From assembly GCF_024600715.1 (NCBI RefSeq), contig NZ_CP102332.1, forward strand, positions 3,410,001 through 3,474,000: DNA of 64,000 bases. The letters are read 5' to 3'. The notes beneath the pieces are model-generated. The model made no database searches and was not told where the DNA came from. It saw only the letters and a list, made by a program, of their open reading frames with translations. This DNA comes from Streptomyces changanensis (GTDB lineage Bacteria; Actinomycetota; Actinomycetes; Streptomycetales; Streptomycetaceae). Position 1 is the stretch's first letter. Every line of letters begins with the position of its first letter. This document shows positions 47,126 to 55,972 of this stretch, one piece after another. Made by a program: the position numbers and the translations under genes.

Positions 47126-48589
47126 TCAGCCCTTCAGATTCGCCATCCACGTCTCGACCTCGGCGGAGGTGCGCGGCAGGGCGTCCGAGAGGTTCCGGTT
47201 GCCGTCCTCGGTGACCAGGATGTCGTCCTCGATCCGGACACCGATGCCCCGGTACTCCTCCGGGACGGTGAGGTCGTCCGTCTGGAAGTACAGACCCGGC
47301 TCGACCGTCAGGCACATGCCCGGCTCCAGCGTGCCCGCGACGTACGCCTCGGTGCGCGCGGCGGCGCAGTCGTGGACGTCCATGCCGAGCATGTGGCCGG
47401 TGCCGTGCAGGGTCCAGCGGCGCTGGAGCCCCAGCTCCAGGACGCGCTCGACCGGACCCTCCAGCAGGCCCCACTCGACGAGCTTCTCGGCGAGGACGCG
47501 CTGGGCGGCGTCGTGGAAGTCGCGGAACGCGGCGCCCGGCTTGACCGCCGCGATGCCCGCCTCCTGCGCCTCGTAGACGGCGTCGTAGATCTTCCGCTGG
47601 ATGTCGGTGAACGTGCCGGAGATGGGCAGCGTCCGCGTCACGTCGGCGGTGTACAGCTCGGTGGTCTCCACGCCGGCGTCCAGCAGGAGCAGGTCACCGG
47701 AGCGGACCGGGCCGTCGTTGCGGACCCAGTGGAGGGTGCAGGCGTGCGGGCCGGCGGCGCAGATCGAGCCGTACCCGACGTCGTTGCCCTCGACGCGGGC
47801 GCGCAGGAAGAAGGTGCCCTCGATGTAGCGCTCGGAGGTCGCCTCGGCCTTGTCGAGGACCTTGACGACGTCCTCGAAGCCGCGCGCCGTGGAGGCGCAC
47901 GCCTTCTCCAGCTCGGCGATCTCGAAGTCGTCCTTCACGAGCCGCGCCTCGGAGAGGAAGACGCGCAGCTCCTCGTCCCGCTCGGCGGTGACCTTGTCGG
48001 TGAGGGCCTTCTCGATGCCGGCGTCGTAGCCGCGCACGACGCGGACGGGGCCGGTGGCCTCGCGCAGCCTGCCGGCCAGCTCGCGCACGTCGTCGGTGGG
48101 GATGCCGTACAGGGTGGCGGCCTCGCTCAGCGAGTGGCGGCGGCCCACCCACAGCTCCCCCTGGCCGGAGAGCCAGAACTCGCCGTTCTCCCGGTCGGAT
48201 CGGGGCAGCAGGCACAGCGTCGCGTCGTGGCCCTCGCCGCCGGCCTTCGGCTCCAGCACGAGGACGCCGTCCTCGGTCTGGTTGCCGGTGAGGTAGGCGT
48301 ACTCGGTGGCGGCGCGGAAGCTGTACTCCGTGTCGTTCGCGCGGGTCTTCAGATTGCCCGCCGGGACCACCAGGCGCTCGCCGGGGAAGCGGGCCGAGAG
48401 CGCGGCACGGCGGGCCGCCGTGTGCGCGGCCTGCGCGACGGGCCGCAGGTCCCGCAGCTCGGTGTCGGCCCAGCCGGTCTTCATGTTCTCGGCGAGTTCG
48501 TCGGAGACGCCCCAGTACAGGCCGTTCTTGCGCTGCTGGATCGCCTCTTCGTCGCTCTCCGGGGTTTCCGGAGTGAGCTCATCGGCCAC
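47126..48589 (-). CDS. pepP: Xaa-Pro aminopeptidase (M24B)
   Basis: 487 residues, removes an N-terminal residue before proline. N-terminal creatinase-like domain about 1-200; C-terminal pita-bread domain with dinuclear metal ligands in LLLDAGVETTELYTADVTRT (two Asp), HGTGHMLGMDVHD (His), PGMCLTVEPGLYF (Glu) and VRIEDDILVT (Glu). The GTG at 48589 follows GAGGCGGACCC. This intact M24 protein contrasts with the broken M24 gene at 29789. It is convergent with the RsbW-like gene across the parS pair. Confidence 0.92.
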   Translation of the reverse strand: MADELTPETPESDEEAIQQRKNGLYWGVSDELAENMKTGWADTELRDLRPVAQAAHTAARRAALSARFPGERLVVPAGNLKTRANDTEYSFRAATEYAYLTGNQTEDGVLVLEPKAGGEGHDATLCLLPRSDRENGEFWLSGQGELWVGRRHSLSEAATLYGIPTDDVRELAGRLREATGPVRVVRGYDAGIEKALTDKVTAERDEELRVFLSEARLVKDDFEIAELEKACASTARGFEDVVKVLDKAEATSERYIEGTFFLRARVEGNDVGYGSICAAGPHACTLHWVRNDGPVRSGDLLLLDAGVETTELYTADVTRTLPISGTFTDIQRKIYDAVYEAQEAGIAAVKPGAAFRDFHDAAQRVLAEKLVEWGLLEGPVERVLELGLQRRWTLHGTGHMLGMDVHDCAAARTEAYVAGTLEPGMCLTVEPGLYFQTDDLTVPEEYRGIGVRIEDDILVTEDGNRNLSDALPRTSAEVETWMANLKG

Positions 48590-48850
48590 GGGTCCGCCTC
48601 CTTCAGGTACGACACTGAACCCCCTGACCCGGGCCTGAGGGGCCCGGGGTCACGTCCACCATCGTACGGGCGTGCGTAAGGAGGCCCAGGGGTGAAGAAG
48701 CGGTCCGCCGGTACCTGACCGAAAGGCCCCGGCCCCTGGTCCCCACACGGGTCCCGGCGCCGTTCCGGCCCTCTGTTTCCGGTCCGGTCCCGTCCCCGGT
48801 CGCGTCCCTGGACGCGGCACCGCCCCGGGGCGCGGGCGGGGACCCAGGGC

Positions 48851-50605
48851 CTAGTCGAAGCGGGCGGCGAGCATCACGACGTCCTCGTCGCCGTCCTGGC
48901 CCCGCCGACCGCTCCGACCGCCCGCCGAGCCGCCGTCCGGTCCGTCCGGGGAGGCCCCGGCGAGCACCAGCCGCAGCACGTGGTCGGCGACCGCCCCGGG
49001 GTCGGCGCGGTCGGCCCTCGGCACACCGGCCGCGGCGGCGTGCAGCCGGGCGAAGGCGCGGTCCACCGGGCCGCCGATCCGCCGCAGCAACCCGTCCGTG
49101 TACAGCAGCACGGTCTCCCCGGGCTCGACCACGAGGTCGACGCTCGGCGCCTCCCAGCAGGAGAGCATCCCGAGCGGCGCCGACAGCGACGTCTCGACGT
49201 ACTCGGTGCGACGGTCGCCCACGACCAGCGGCGGGGCGTGGCCGGCGCCGGCCAGCACGATCTTCCGCCGCACAGGCTCGGCGAAGGCGAACAGCGCGGT
49301 CGCGGATCGCGCCGGTTCCGTGAGCCGCAGCAGCAGCTCCAGGTCGGACAGGACGGCGACCGGATCCTCACCCTCCATCACCGCGTACGCGCGCAGCGAG
49401 GCCCGCAACCGCCCCATGGCGGCCAGGGCGCTCGGTCCCGACCCCGAGACGGAGCCGACGGCCAGGCCGAGGGCCCCCTCCGGGAGCGGCAGCGCGTCGT
49501 ACCAGTCACCGCCGCCGCGCGCCCCGGGGACGTGCCGCGCGGCGAGGCGCACGCCCGGAACGCGCGGCATCCGGGTGGGCAGCAGTTCCTCCGTGATGGT
49601 GGCGATCTCGGCGCGCCCCCGCTCCAGCTCCAGGAGCCGGGCCAGGTGCTCGGAGGCGTACCGCCCGTAGAGGCCGACGAGGTGGCGGCGGCGGGCGTCG
49701 GGCTCGGCCGGTTCGTCGTACAGCCAGACGGCGGCGCCGAGGCGGCCGGTGTCCTCGGCGTCGAGCGGCAGCGCGTAACTGGCGGCGAAGCCCAGGCGGG
49801 CGGCGACCTCGCGGTGGCGCGGGTCCAGCCGCTCGTCACCGAGGAGATCCGGAGCGGCGAGGTCCGGGGCTGCGGGGCCGGGGGCCAGGAGGTCCGGAAC
49901 GGCGGGGACTGAGGCGCCGGGGCCCGGAGCGGCGGGGCCGGGGGCGGCCAGGTCAGGGGTGGCCAGGTCCGGGGCGGCGAGGGGGCCGGGCACGGCGGCC
50001 GGGGACGCGCCCACGGCCGGCGCGGCGGGGTCCGGCGCGGGGTCGGAAGCGGGCGGCCGGTCGGGCGGCGGCACGCCGGGCAGCCCGTCGAGGAGGCGGC
50101 CGTACGAGGTGGCGCCGCGCGGCACGGTCTCGATGGTGCCGAGGTCGGCGTGGGCGAGCCCGAGGCCGATGGTCGTGGTGGGGCCGTGCCCGTCGGCGGG
50201 TTCGAGGACGGCCATGCCGCGACGGGCCCCGACGAGGGCGGCACCGGCCCGCAGGAGTTCGCGCAGCGCCTCGTCGAGGGTGCGTGTCCGGGCGAGGCGC
50301 TCGGTCAGTTCGTGGAGGGTGGTCAGGTCGGATACCCAGCCCGCCAGCCGGTCCTGGATCTGCGCGCCGGGTGCGGGGGCAGCGGCGGGGATGCCCGGGA
50401 GGGGCGTTGCAGTGTGCGCAGGGGAGGGAACCGTCGGATCGATTCCGGCCACTTTCGGCAGGTGAGGGGCGCTCATGGCAGCCGGCTTTCCGGCTGCTCT
50501 TCTTTGCTCAATAGCATCGCAAACCCCCATGTCAATCCGCATGTCATGCTGCGCCGCTATCAGTGCATCCACATGTACACGTAGACGTGAGGGGATGTCC
50601 AGCAT
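48851..50605 (-). CDS. GAF - SpoIIE-like (PP2C) protein lacking a conserved Asp
   Basis: 584 residues. A short N-terminal conserved piece (MLDIPSRLRVHVDALIAAQH) is followed by a GAF-type sensor at about 95-340, interrupted by a long Pro/Ala/Asp low-complexity insert, then a SpoIIE/RsbU-like phosphatase fold. GGGDWYDALPL (first metal Asp) and LLYTDGLL are present, but the usual GDVxGHG is VGSVSGSGPSALAAMG: the second metal-binding Asp and the His are Ser. Catalysis may be lost or altered. The ATG at 50605 is supported by the conserved N-terminus; later starts are possible. No STAS or sigma partner is adjacent. Confidence 0.85.
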   Translation of the reverse strand: MLDIPSRLRVHVDALIAAQHDMRIDMGVCDAIEQRRAAGKPAAMSAPHLPKVAGIDPTVPSPAHTATPLPGIPAAAPAPGAQIQDRLAGWVSDLTTLHELTERLARTRTLDEALRELLRAGAALVGARRGMAVLEPADGHGPTTTIGLGLAHADLGTIETVPRGATSYGRLLDGLPGVPPPDRPPASDPAPDPAAPAVGASPAAVPGPLAAPDLATPDLAAPGPAAPGPGASVPAVPDLLAPGPAAPDLAAPDLLGDERLDPRHREVAARLGFAASYALPLDAEDTGRLGAAVWLYDEPAEPDARRRHLVGLYGRYASEHLARLLELERGRAEIATITEELLPTRMPRVPGVRLAARHVPGARGGGDWYDALPLPEGALGLAVGSVSGSGPSALAAMGRLRASLRAYAVMEGEDPVAVLSDLELLLRLTEPARSATALFAFAEPVRRKIVLAGAGHAPPLVVGDRRTEYVETSLSAPLGMLSCWEAPSVDLVVEPGETVLLYTDGLLRRIGGPVDRAFARLHAAAAGVPRADRADPGAVADHVLRLVLAGASPDGPDGGSAGGRSGRRGQDGDEDVVMLAARFD

Positions 50606-51162
50606 TGTCCTGCGGGACGTGTGGTGTCTGTGCGATGCTGAACTTGGCCAAAAAATAGCCCCGATGGGCAGGTTTTGCGGTCGACTGAGCGCGTTCGACA
50701 AGGGGCACCACCCGAGGCGACACCCAGCCGGCTCGGGCGACGGCGTCATTCCGAGCGCGCGGGGTACGTAATCGGTGGAGGCCAGGGGAAGTTGGGGCAG
50801 GCCCGGAACCCGGCGGGGAGCCCCGGCGTCCTCACCGCCGAGGGCGCGCCCCGGCCTCGCGTACGCCTGGCGGGGAGAGAACCAGCGGGACGGCGCGGCG
50901 GCACGCAAGCGGTGCCGGTTCGGCGGTGCCGTCCCGACGGAACCGCACCGGTGGTACGGAAAGGCGCCCTGCTCGCGCCACCCCTCGCCACGCGCTCCAT
51001 GGAATCGGCTGACGCCGGCCCCACAAGCGGCGCTCGTCCGGCCGCGCGGCGCCCCTGCCGGTGGCCAGGGCGGCAGTGTGCCGCCCCGTACGCACAGTGA
51101 AGTAACGCACACATGTTGATGTGATGTGGACCTCGGCGTTCAACGGAAAGGAACGAGCGCCT
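50606..51162. other. Divergent intergenic region, no supported gene
   Basis: 557 bp between the SpoIIE-like and primase-like genes. 50500-50680 is clearly AT-richer and should hold the SpoIIE-like promoter. A short inverted repeat CACAT-GTTG-ATGTG lies at 51111-51124 just ahead of the primase-like gene. Frames of up to 200 residues on both strands have no recognisable features and are judged shadows. Confidence 0.55.
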
Positions 51163-51843
51163 ATGCGCGAGATCCTCGGTAGGCGACGCAGGCTCCGGTT
51201 CGGGCGCAGGAAGGGCAACGCCCACCTCGACGCGGCGCTCCTCAGCGCCACCGGGTGGCAGTGGCCCGTCCTCCCCGGAGTGGGGCTCAAGGCGACGGGT
51301 GGCCGCGGCGACCGGCAGCGCGGCTGCGCCTGCCCAGATCCCGACTGCGTCGTCCCCGGCGCCCACCCCTTCGACCCCGGCCTGCTCGCGGCCACCACCG
51401 ACCAGCGGATGATCCGCTGGTGGTGGACCAACCGGCCGGACGCCCCCGTCGTCCTGGCCACGGGCGGTCGCGCACCCTGCGCGATCAGCCTCCCGGCCCT
51501 CGCCGGCGCGCGCGCCCTCGCGGTGCTGGACCGGGGCGGTCTGCGCCTCGGCCCCGTCGTGGCGACGCCCACGCGCTGGTCACTCCTGGTGGCCCCCTAC
51601 TCCCTGGAACGGCTCGGCGAACTCCTGTACACGAAGGACTGCGTGCCCAGTTCGCTCCGCTTCCACGGTGACGGCGGCTACCTGGTGCTGCCGCCGTCGG
51701 AGACCGGCACGGGCGCCGTGCGCTGGGAGCGGCCGCCGCTCGCGGGCGCCGCGCCGTGGCTGCCGGACGTGGAGACGGTCCTGGACGCCCTCGTCGAGGC
51801 GAGCGCGGGCGCGCCGGACGGCGGCAGCCGGCTCCGCTACTGA
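51163..51843 (+). CDS. Stand-alone bifunctional DNA primase/polymerase N-terminal domain protein
   Basis: 226 residues similar to the prim-pol domain of plasmid and phage replication proteins (PF09250 type): AALLSATGWQWPVLPGVGLK, CACPDPDCVVPGAHPFDP, RMIRWWWTNRPDAPVVLATG, PPSETGTGAVRW. Helicase and C-terminal parts found in plasmid primases are absent. Such single-domain versions are chromosomally conserved in Streptomyces; whether they still synthesise nucleic acid is unknown. The catalytic acidic pair is not obvious. ATG 51163 follows AAGGAACGAG. It stands alone, divergent from the SpoIIE-like gene. Confidence 0.78.
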   Translation: MREILGRRRRLRFGRRKGNAHLDAALLSATGWQWPVLPGVGLKATGGRGDRQRGCACPDPDCVVPGAHPFDPGLLAATTDQRMIRWWWTNRPDAPVVLATGGRAPCAISLPALAGARALAVLDRGGLRLGPVVATPTRWSLLVAPYSLERLGELLYTKDCVPSSLRFHGDGGYLVLPPSETGTGAVRWERPPLAGAAPWLPDVETVLDALVEASAGAPDGGSRLRY

Positions 51844-52049
51844 CCCCTCGCCCGCCGGAGGTGCCGCAGAGGACGCCGCAGGAGGCGTCACCGGGGGCAC
51901 CCCACACAGACGGGTCACTCGTACGGGTGTGACGCCCGGCCGACTTGTACGGGAAACGGGCGCGCGGCCCGGAAGGCGCGCGCCCGTCACCGATATCGTC
52001 GCCCCACCGTCAGTCACCCGACAGGCCCCACGGGTCAGGTGGGACACCC

Positions 52050-52805
52050 ATGAACCTCCGCATGATCGGGCTCGGCGCCCTCGTGGTCGCCGCCACGCTG
52101 CTGCCGCTCGTGGCGACGGCCGGACCGGCCGGCGGCCCCCGCGAGGCGGGGTTCGTCACCGGCGGCGGGCCGGGCCCGGTGGCGGTCGCCCCGCCCCCCG
52201 GCGCCCTCTCGGCACACGTCCCCGCCGACACGCGCCCCGTGCCCGGTACGGCCACGGACGCGCGCCCCGCCACCGGCACGGGCACGGGCGGCACGTCGGC
52301 CGACGGGTCCGACGGAGCCGACGGAGCCGAGTCCGACGGAGCCGACGCGTCAGACGCCCCCGATGCGTCAGACGCCTCCGGCGGATCCGGCCGGAAAGGG
52401 ACACCGGCCCGCCGGATGACCGAAACTGCCGACCCGTCGGATGCGACGGGCGCGGGGCGCGTCACGCACTGCGGCCCGGCCCTCGTCTCCCCGCGAGGCG
52501 TCGAGGCGCAGACCTGCGTGGTCGCCGACGGGGCGGCGACGTGGGCGCGGACCTACTACCGCAACACCAGGGGCGAGGAGCTGCGGGCGATCCTCAGCCT
52601 CATGGGACCGGCCGGCCGTACGGTGCGCACGCACTGCGTGGTCCCGGCGGTCGACGAACCCGGAACCTGCGAAACCCCACGTGAAGAGGGGCGTGGCGGG
52701 GCGGAGGGGTACACGGCGGTCGCGGAGTTCGCGGCGGGCGGGGACCCGGATGGCCCGCTGCTGCTGCGGTCCGGAAGCGTGCGCGCGCCGTCGCGGGCCG
52801 GCTGA
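52050..52805 (+). CDS. Secreted hypothetical protein
   Basis: 251 residues. Signal peptide MNLRMIGLGALVVAATLLPL with cleavage near ATAGP. A Pro/Gly/Ala region and then an acidic low-complexity stretch (DGSDGADGAESDGADASDA) fill residues about 30-115. A compact C-terminal domain (about 125-240) has three cysteines (VTHCGPALV, AQTCVVADG, RTHCVVPAV) and a fourth at EPGTCETP, probably two disulfides. No family is recognised. The ATG at 52050 follows GGTGGGACACCC, and a terminator lies 50 bp after the stop. Confidence 0.8.
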   Translation: MNLRMIGLGALVVAATLLPLVATAGPAGGPREAGFVTGGGPGPVAVAPPPGALSAHVPADTRPVPGTATDARPATGTGTGGTSADGSDGADGAESDGADASDAPDASDASGGSGRKGTPARRMTETADPSDATGAGRVTHCGPALVSPRGVEAQTCVVADGAATWARTYYRNTRGEELRAILSLMGPAGRTVRTHCVVPAVDEPGTCETPREEGRGGAEGYTAVAEFAAGGDPDGPLLLRSGSVRAPSRAG

Positions 52806-52856
52806 GCCGACGGGCGGAAGCGAACCGGAAGGTCGGATTCCGGGAAAAAGCAAGAA

Positions 52857-52894
52857 CCCGGTCGCTGGCGACGGGGGATGCACCAGCGACCGGG
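52857..52894 (+). terminator. Terminator of the secreted-protein gene
   Basis: Perfect 12-bp stem (CCCGGTCGCTGG and complement) with a 14-nt loop, followed by TTCTAG. Confidence 0.8.
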
Positions 52895-53150
52895 CTTCTA
52901 GAACGGTAACAAGAGATCGGCGGTTCGCAAATTCGATCTCGCTTATTCGGACAGCTATTTACCGGCCGGTAAGGGCCAGGTAAAGATCCAGCCGGACTCG
53001 CGGAACCGACCGCCGACCTGCCCGCGGAACAGACCCGGGACCGACCCGCGGAACGGACCCACGGAACGGACCTACCGAACCGGCTCCCGGGCCCGACCCA
53101 CGGGCCCGGCCCCCGGGCCCGACCCGCGGGACCGACGCCGCCCCGATGGT
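52895..53150. other. AT-richer gap with palindrome and degenerate repeats
   Basis: 52895-52985 is unusually AT-rich and contains the perfect 14-bp palindrome TTACCGGCCGGTAA at 52959-52972. 52990-53145 is built of degenerate repeats of CCCGCGGAACCGACC type. No gene is seen. It lies between two convergent genes, so the AT-rich part is not an obvious promoter for either neighbour. Confidence 0.6.
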
Positions 53151-54122
53151 TCAGCTGAGCGTGACCTGACGGTTGGTGAGCCCGCCGCGCGCCCGCCGCT
53201 CCTCCGCCGTCAGCGGCGCGTCCGAGGCCAGCGCGCCCGCGAGCCGCTCCGCGAACGCCGCGGCCGGCTTCTCGCAGTCCGCCGCCGTCATCCCGGTCGG
53301 CAGGTCCCACACCGGGACGACCAGGCCGTGCGCCCGGAACGAACCGACGAGCCGGGTGCCCTCACCGAGCGACGACGTCCCCGCGGCGTGCAGCCGGGCG
53401 AGCGCGTCGAGCAGCTCCTCCTCCGGGTGCGGCATGACCCACCGCAGGTGGTTCTTGTCCGGCGTCTCGCACCAGTACGCGGCGTCCACGCCCGGCAGCT
53501 TCACCGTCGGGATGGCTGCGGCGTTGGCCCGCTCCAGGGAGGCGGCGACCTCGGGCGAGGCGCTGTCCGCGGACTCGGGCACCCAGAACTCGAAGCCCGT
53601 GTGGACGGCCGGCTCGAAGCCCGCCTCCGCGTCGAGCAGGTCCTGCAGGCGCGGCCCCTCCGCCGGTACGCGGCGGGCGGCGACGGGCGTGCCCGGCTCG
53701 GCCTCCAGAGCGCGCTGGAGGGTGTCCGCCAGGTCGCGGCTGAGGTCACCGGAGGACGTGTCGTTCTGCAGGGCCAGCAGGACGGAGCCGTCGTCGCGGC
53801 GCAGCGCCGGCCAGGCCATCGGCAGGACGGTCGCGAGCGTCACCGACGGCACGCCGTCCGGCAGCCCGCCCTTCAGGCGCAGCGGCGCGGTGGCCGCCGG
53901 GACCAGCTCGCGCAGCGCGACCCAGTCGCACTCGCCGGCCAGGCCCTCGAAGGGGCGCTGGACGAGCTCGGTGACCGCGTGCGCGGCGGCCCGGCCGTGG
54001 CAGGCCTTGTAGCGGCGGCCCGAACCGCACGGGCAGGGCTCCCGGGCGCCGACGACCGGCACCTCGCCGTTCGTCACCTGCGGTGCGCCGGCGGACTTCT
54101 TCTGGGGGCGCTTCTTGGCCAT
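53151..54122 (-). CDS. DUF5926 family protein with SEC-C zinc motif
   Basis: 323 residues. A lysine-rich start (MAKKRPQKKSAGAP) is followed by a SEC-C zinc knuckle (PCPCGSGRRYKACHG, C-x-C-x8-C-H) at about residues 28-44 and the actinobacterial DUF5926 domain. SEC-C motifs bind zinc and in SecA bind SecB or ribosomes; the role here is unknown. The ATG is at 54122. It lies 70 bp downstream of the ATPase gene on the same strand, possibly in one transcript. Confidence 0.88.
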   Translation of the reverse strand: MAKKRPQKKSAGAPQVTNGEVPVVGAREPCPCGSGRRYKACHGRAAAHAVTELVQRPFEGLAGECDWVALRELVPAATAPLRLKGGLPDGVPSVTLATVLPMAWPALRRDDGSVLLALQNDTSSGDLSRDLADTLQRALEAEPGTPVAARRVPAEGPRLQDLLDAEAGFEPAVHTGFEFWVPESADSASPEVAASLERANAAAIPTVKLPGVDAAYWCETPDKNHLRWVMPHPEEELLDALARLHAAGTSSLGEGTRLVGSFRAHGLVVPVWDLPTGMTAADCEKPAAAFAERLAGALASDAPLTAEERRARGGLTNRQVTLS

Positions 54123-54192
54123 GCGTGGGTCTCCCGATGGAACGCGGTCCGGTGTCGGCCGCGAGCCTAGCCGTACGGGAGGACCCCGGGCC

Positions 54193-54795
54193 TCAGTCGG
54201 CGTCCCCGTACACGTCGAGGAAGCCGAGATCGCCCACGAGCGGTACCGCGGCCGCGCCCGCCCGAGCGGCCCGCGCGCCGGGGAAGTGCCCGCCCGCGAG
54301 CGGCGAGGGGTCGCGGCGCCGGCCGTTGACGCGCGGAGCGGCACCGTCCGGCCGCGGCGCCGACCCCGCGACGAGGGCCCAGACCGTCACCTCGCCGGCC
54401 GCGCCGTCCCGTACGCCCCACTCGTGGGAGAGCGCGTCGATGATGTTCAGCCCGCGGCCGCCGCGCGCGGTGACCGACGGCGTGGACGGCGCAGGCCGGG
54501 TCGGTCCGCCCCCGTCCGTGACCTCGACCGTCAGGGCGCCGCGGTCGTCCACGCGCCAGGAGGCGCGGACGGCGCCCTCGCCGGCGTCGGCCGCGTCCAG
54601 CGGTCTGCCGTGCCGGCAGGAGTTGCTGAGCAGTTCGGAGAGGATCAGTACGGCGTCGTCGACGACCGGATCCGCGACGCCGCTGCGCCGCAGGTGCTCG
54701 CGCATCCGGTGCCTCGCCTCGCCCACGCCCGCAGGGCCATGGGGTACGGCCATGCTCGACGACGTCGGCACTTCCCGGGCCACCACCAACGCCAC
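54193..54795 (-). CDS. Regulatory ATP-binding protein (anti-sigma kinase-like)
   Basis: 200-residue HATPase_c protein: N-box LILSELLSNSCRHGRP, G1 VTDGGGPTRP, G2 GGRGLNIIDALSHEWGV. A C-terminal tail of about 60 residues is Ala/Arg/Pro-rich. The GTG start at 54795 (VALVVAREVPTSSSM) is chosen because AAGGAGG lies 7 nt upstream; a GTG at 54813 is upstream of that ribosome site. It belongs to the large Streptomyces family of orphan regulatory kinases; the partner is unknown. Confidence 0.87.
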   Translation of the reverse strand: MALVVAREVPTSSSMAVPHGPAGVGEARHRMREHLRRSGVADPVVDDAVLILSELLSNSCRHGRPLDAADAGEGAVRASWRVDDRGALTVEVTDGGGPTRPAPSTPSVTARGGRGLNIIDALSHEWGVRDGAAGEVTVWALVAGSAPRPDGAAPRVNGRRRDPSPLAGGHFPGARAARAGAAAVPLVGDLGFLDVYGDAD

Positions 54796-54929
54796 CCCCG
54801 AGACCTCCTTCACCCCACGCCATCGAGTGGATGCCCCAATGGCCTGGACCGGAAACCGGCCAGTCCGCATCCAGTGACGCATTCGACACGGACCGCCACG
54901 GTGCGAACGCGCCGGAGCACACGCGGTGA

Positions 54930-55736
54930 CTACAGGGGCGTACGCCCCAGCTGTGACAGGACCTGCCTGGGACGGTTCGTGATGATCGCGTCCACGCCGA
55001 GGCGCACGCACAGGTCGACGTCGTCGGGATCGTCGACCGTCCACACGTGGACCTCGTGACCGGCCCGGTGGGCCCGCTCCACGAACGTGGGGTTGCTGCG
55101 CAGGATGCGGATCGAGGGGCCGGCGATCCGCGAGCCGGCGGGCAGCCGCCCGTCCCGCAGGCGGGGCGACACGAACTGGGTGAGGTACACGGTCGGGACC
55201 GTCGGCACGGCGGCCGCCACGCGGTGCAGCGAGCGAGCGGAGAAGCTCATGATCCGCACGGCCGACTCCTCCGGCGTGGCCGGGTCCGCCAGGCCGAACC
55301 GGCGCAGCTGCCGGACGAGCCGCTCCTCCACCTGGCCCGCCCAGCGGGTGGGGTGCTTCGTCTCGATCGCCAACCCGACGGGGCGTCCCGCGTCCGCGAC
55401 CAGCTCCAGCAGCCGTTCCAGGGTGAGGACCGAGGTGTACTCGGGGTCGCCCCAGTCGGGGCTCTCGTACCGGTCCTTCCAGGAGCCGAAGTCCAGGGCG
55501 GCCAGGTCGGCCAGCTCCAGGGCGGAGACCGCGCCGCGCCCGTTGGAGGTGCGGTTCACGCGGCGGTCGTGCACGCAGACCAGGTGTCCGTCGGCGGTGA
55601 GCCGCACGTCGCACTCCAGGGCGTCCGCCCCGTCCTCGATGGCCTTCACGTAGGCGGCGAGGGTGTGCTCGGGCGCTTCCTCGGAGGCACCCCGGTGGGC
55701 GACGACTCGGATGCTGTGCTGTCGTGCGTGGGTCAC
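54930..55736 (-). CDS. Glycerophosphodiester phosphodiesterase
   Basis: 268-residue GDPD TIM barrel that splits glycerophosphodiesters into glycerol-3-phosphate and an alcohol. Catalytic signature VAHRGASEEAPEHTLAAY (His-Arg), then ALECDVRLTADGHLVCVHD (Glu, Asp, His), with metal Glu in AIETKHP and a late WTVDD. There is no signal peptide, so it is probably cytoplasmic. The GTG start at 55736 (VTHARQHSIRVV) has a weak ribosome site. It is divergent from the HtrA unit. Confidence 0.93.
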   Translation of the reverse strand: MTHARQHSIRVVAHRGASEEAPEHTLAAYVKAIEDGADALECDVRLTADGHLVCVHDRRVNRTSNGRGAVSALELADLAALDFGSWKDRYESPDWGDPEYTSVLTLERLLELVADAGRPVGLAIETKHPTRWAGQVEERLVRQLRRFGLADPATPEESAVRIMSFSARSLHRVAAAVPTVPTVYLTQFVSPRLRDGRLPAGSRIAGPSIRILRSNPTFVERAHRAGHEVHVWTVDDPDDVDLCVRLGVDAIITNRPRQVLSQLGRTPL

Positions 55737-55888
55737 CGCGACATGGTGCCACCGTTCGCCCGCCCGGCCGACACCGGCCGGTGTACTTCGGCCGCAGCGG
55801 GGCACGTCCCATTTGTCTGGGATAAAGGAGCGGTGGCGGACGCACAGCTCCCGCTTACAGTGGCCTGACGAGCAGTAGGAAAAGCTGA

Positions 55889-55972
55889 GTGCGCACACGG
55901 ACGCTGCACGGCGGGCTCGTGCCGAGCGACGACGTGGATGACGACGTGGACACCGAGGAGAACGAGCTGTGA
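55889..55972 (+). CDS. 27-residue ORF overlapping the htrA start
   Basis: GTG at 55889 opens a frame encoding MRTRTLHGGLVPSDDV and then an acidic end (DDDVDTEENEL), stopping at 55970-55972. Its stop overlaps the GTG start of the protease gene (GTGA), the same coupling seen at real gene junctions in this window. AGGAAAAGCTGA precedes the start. It may be a leader peptide that couples translation to the protease gene. No homologue is recognised; a chance frame is the alternative. Confidence 0.45.
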   Translation: MRTRTLHGGLVPSDDVDDDVDTEENEL

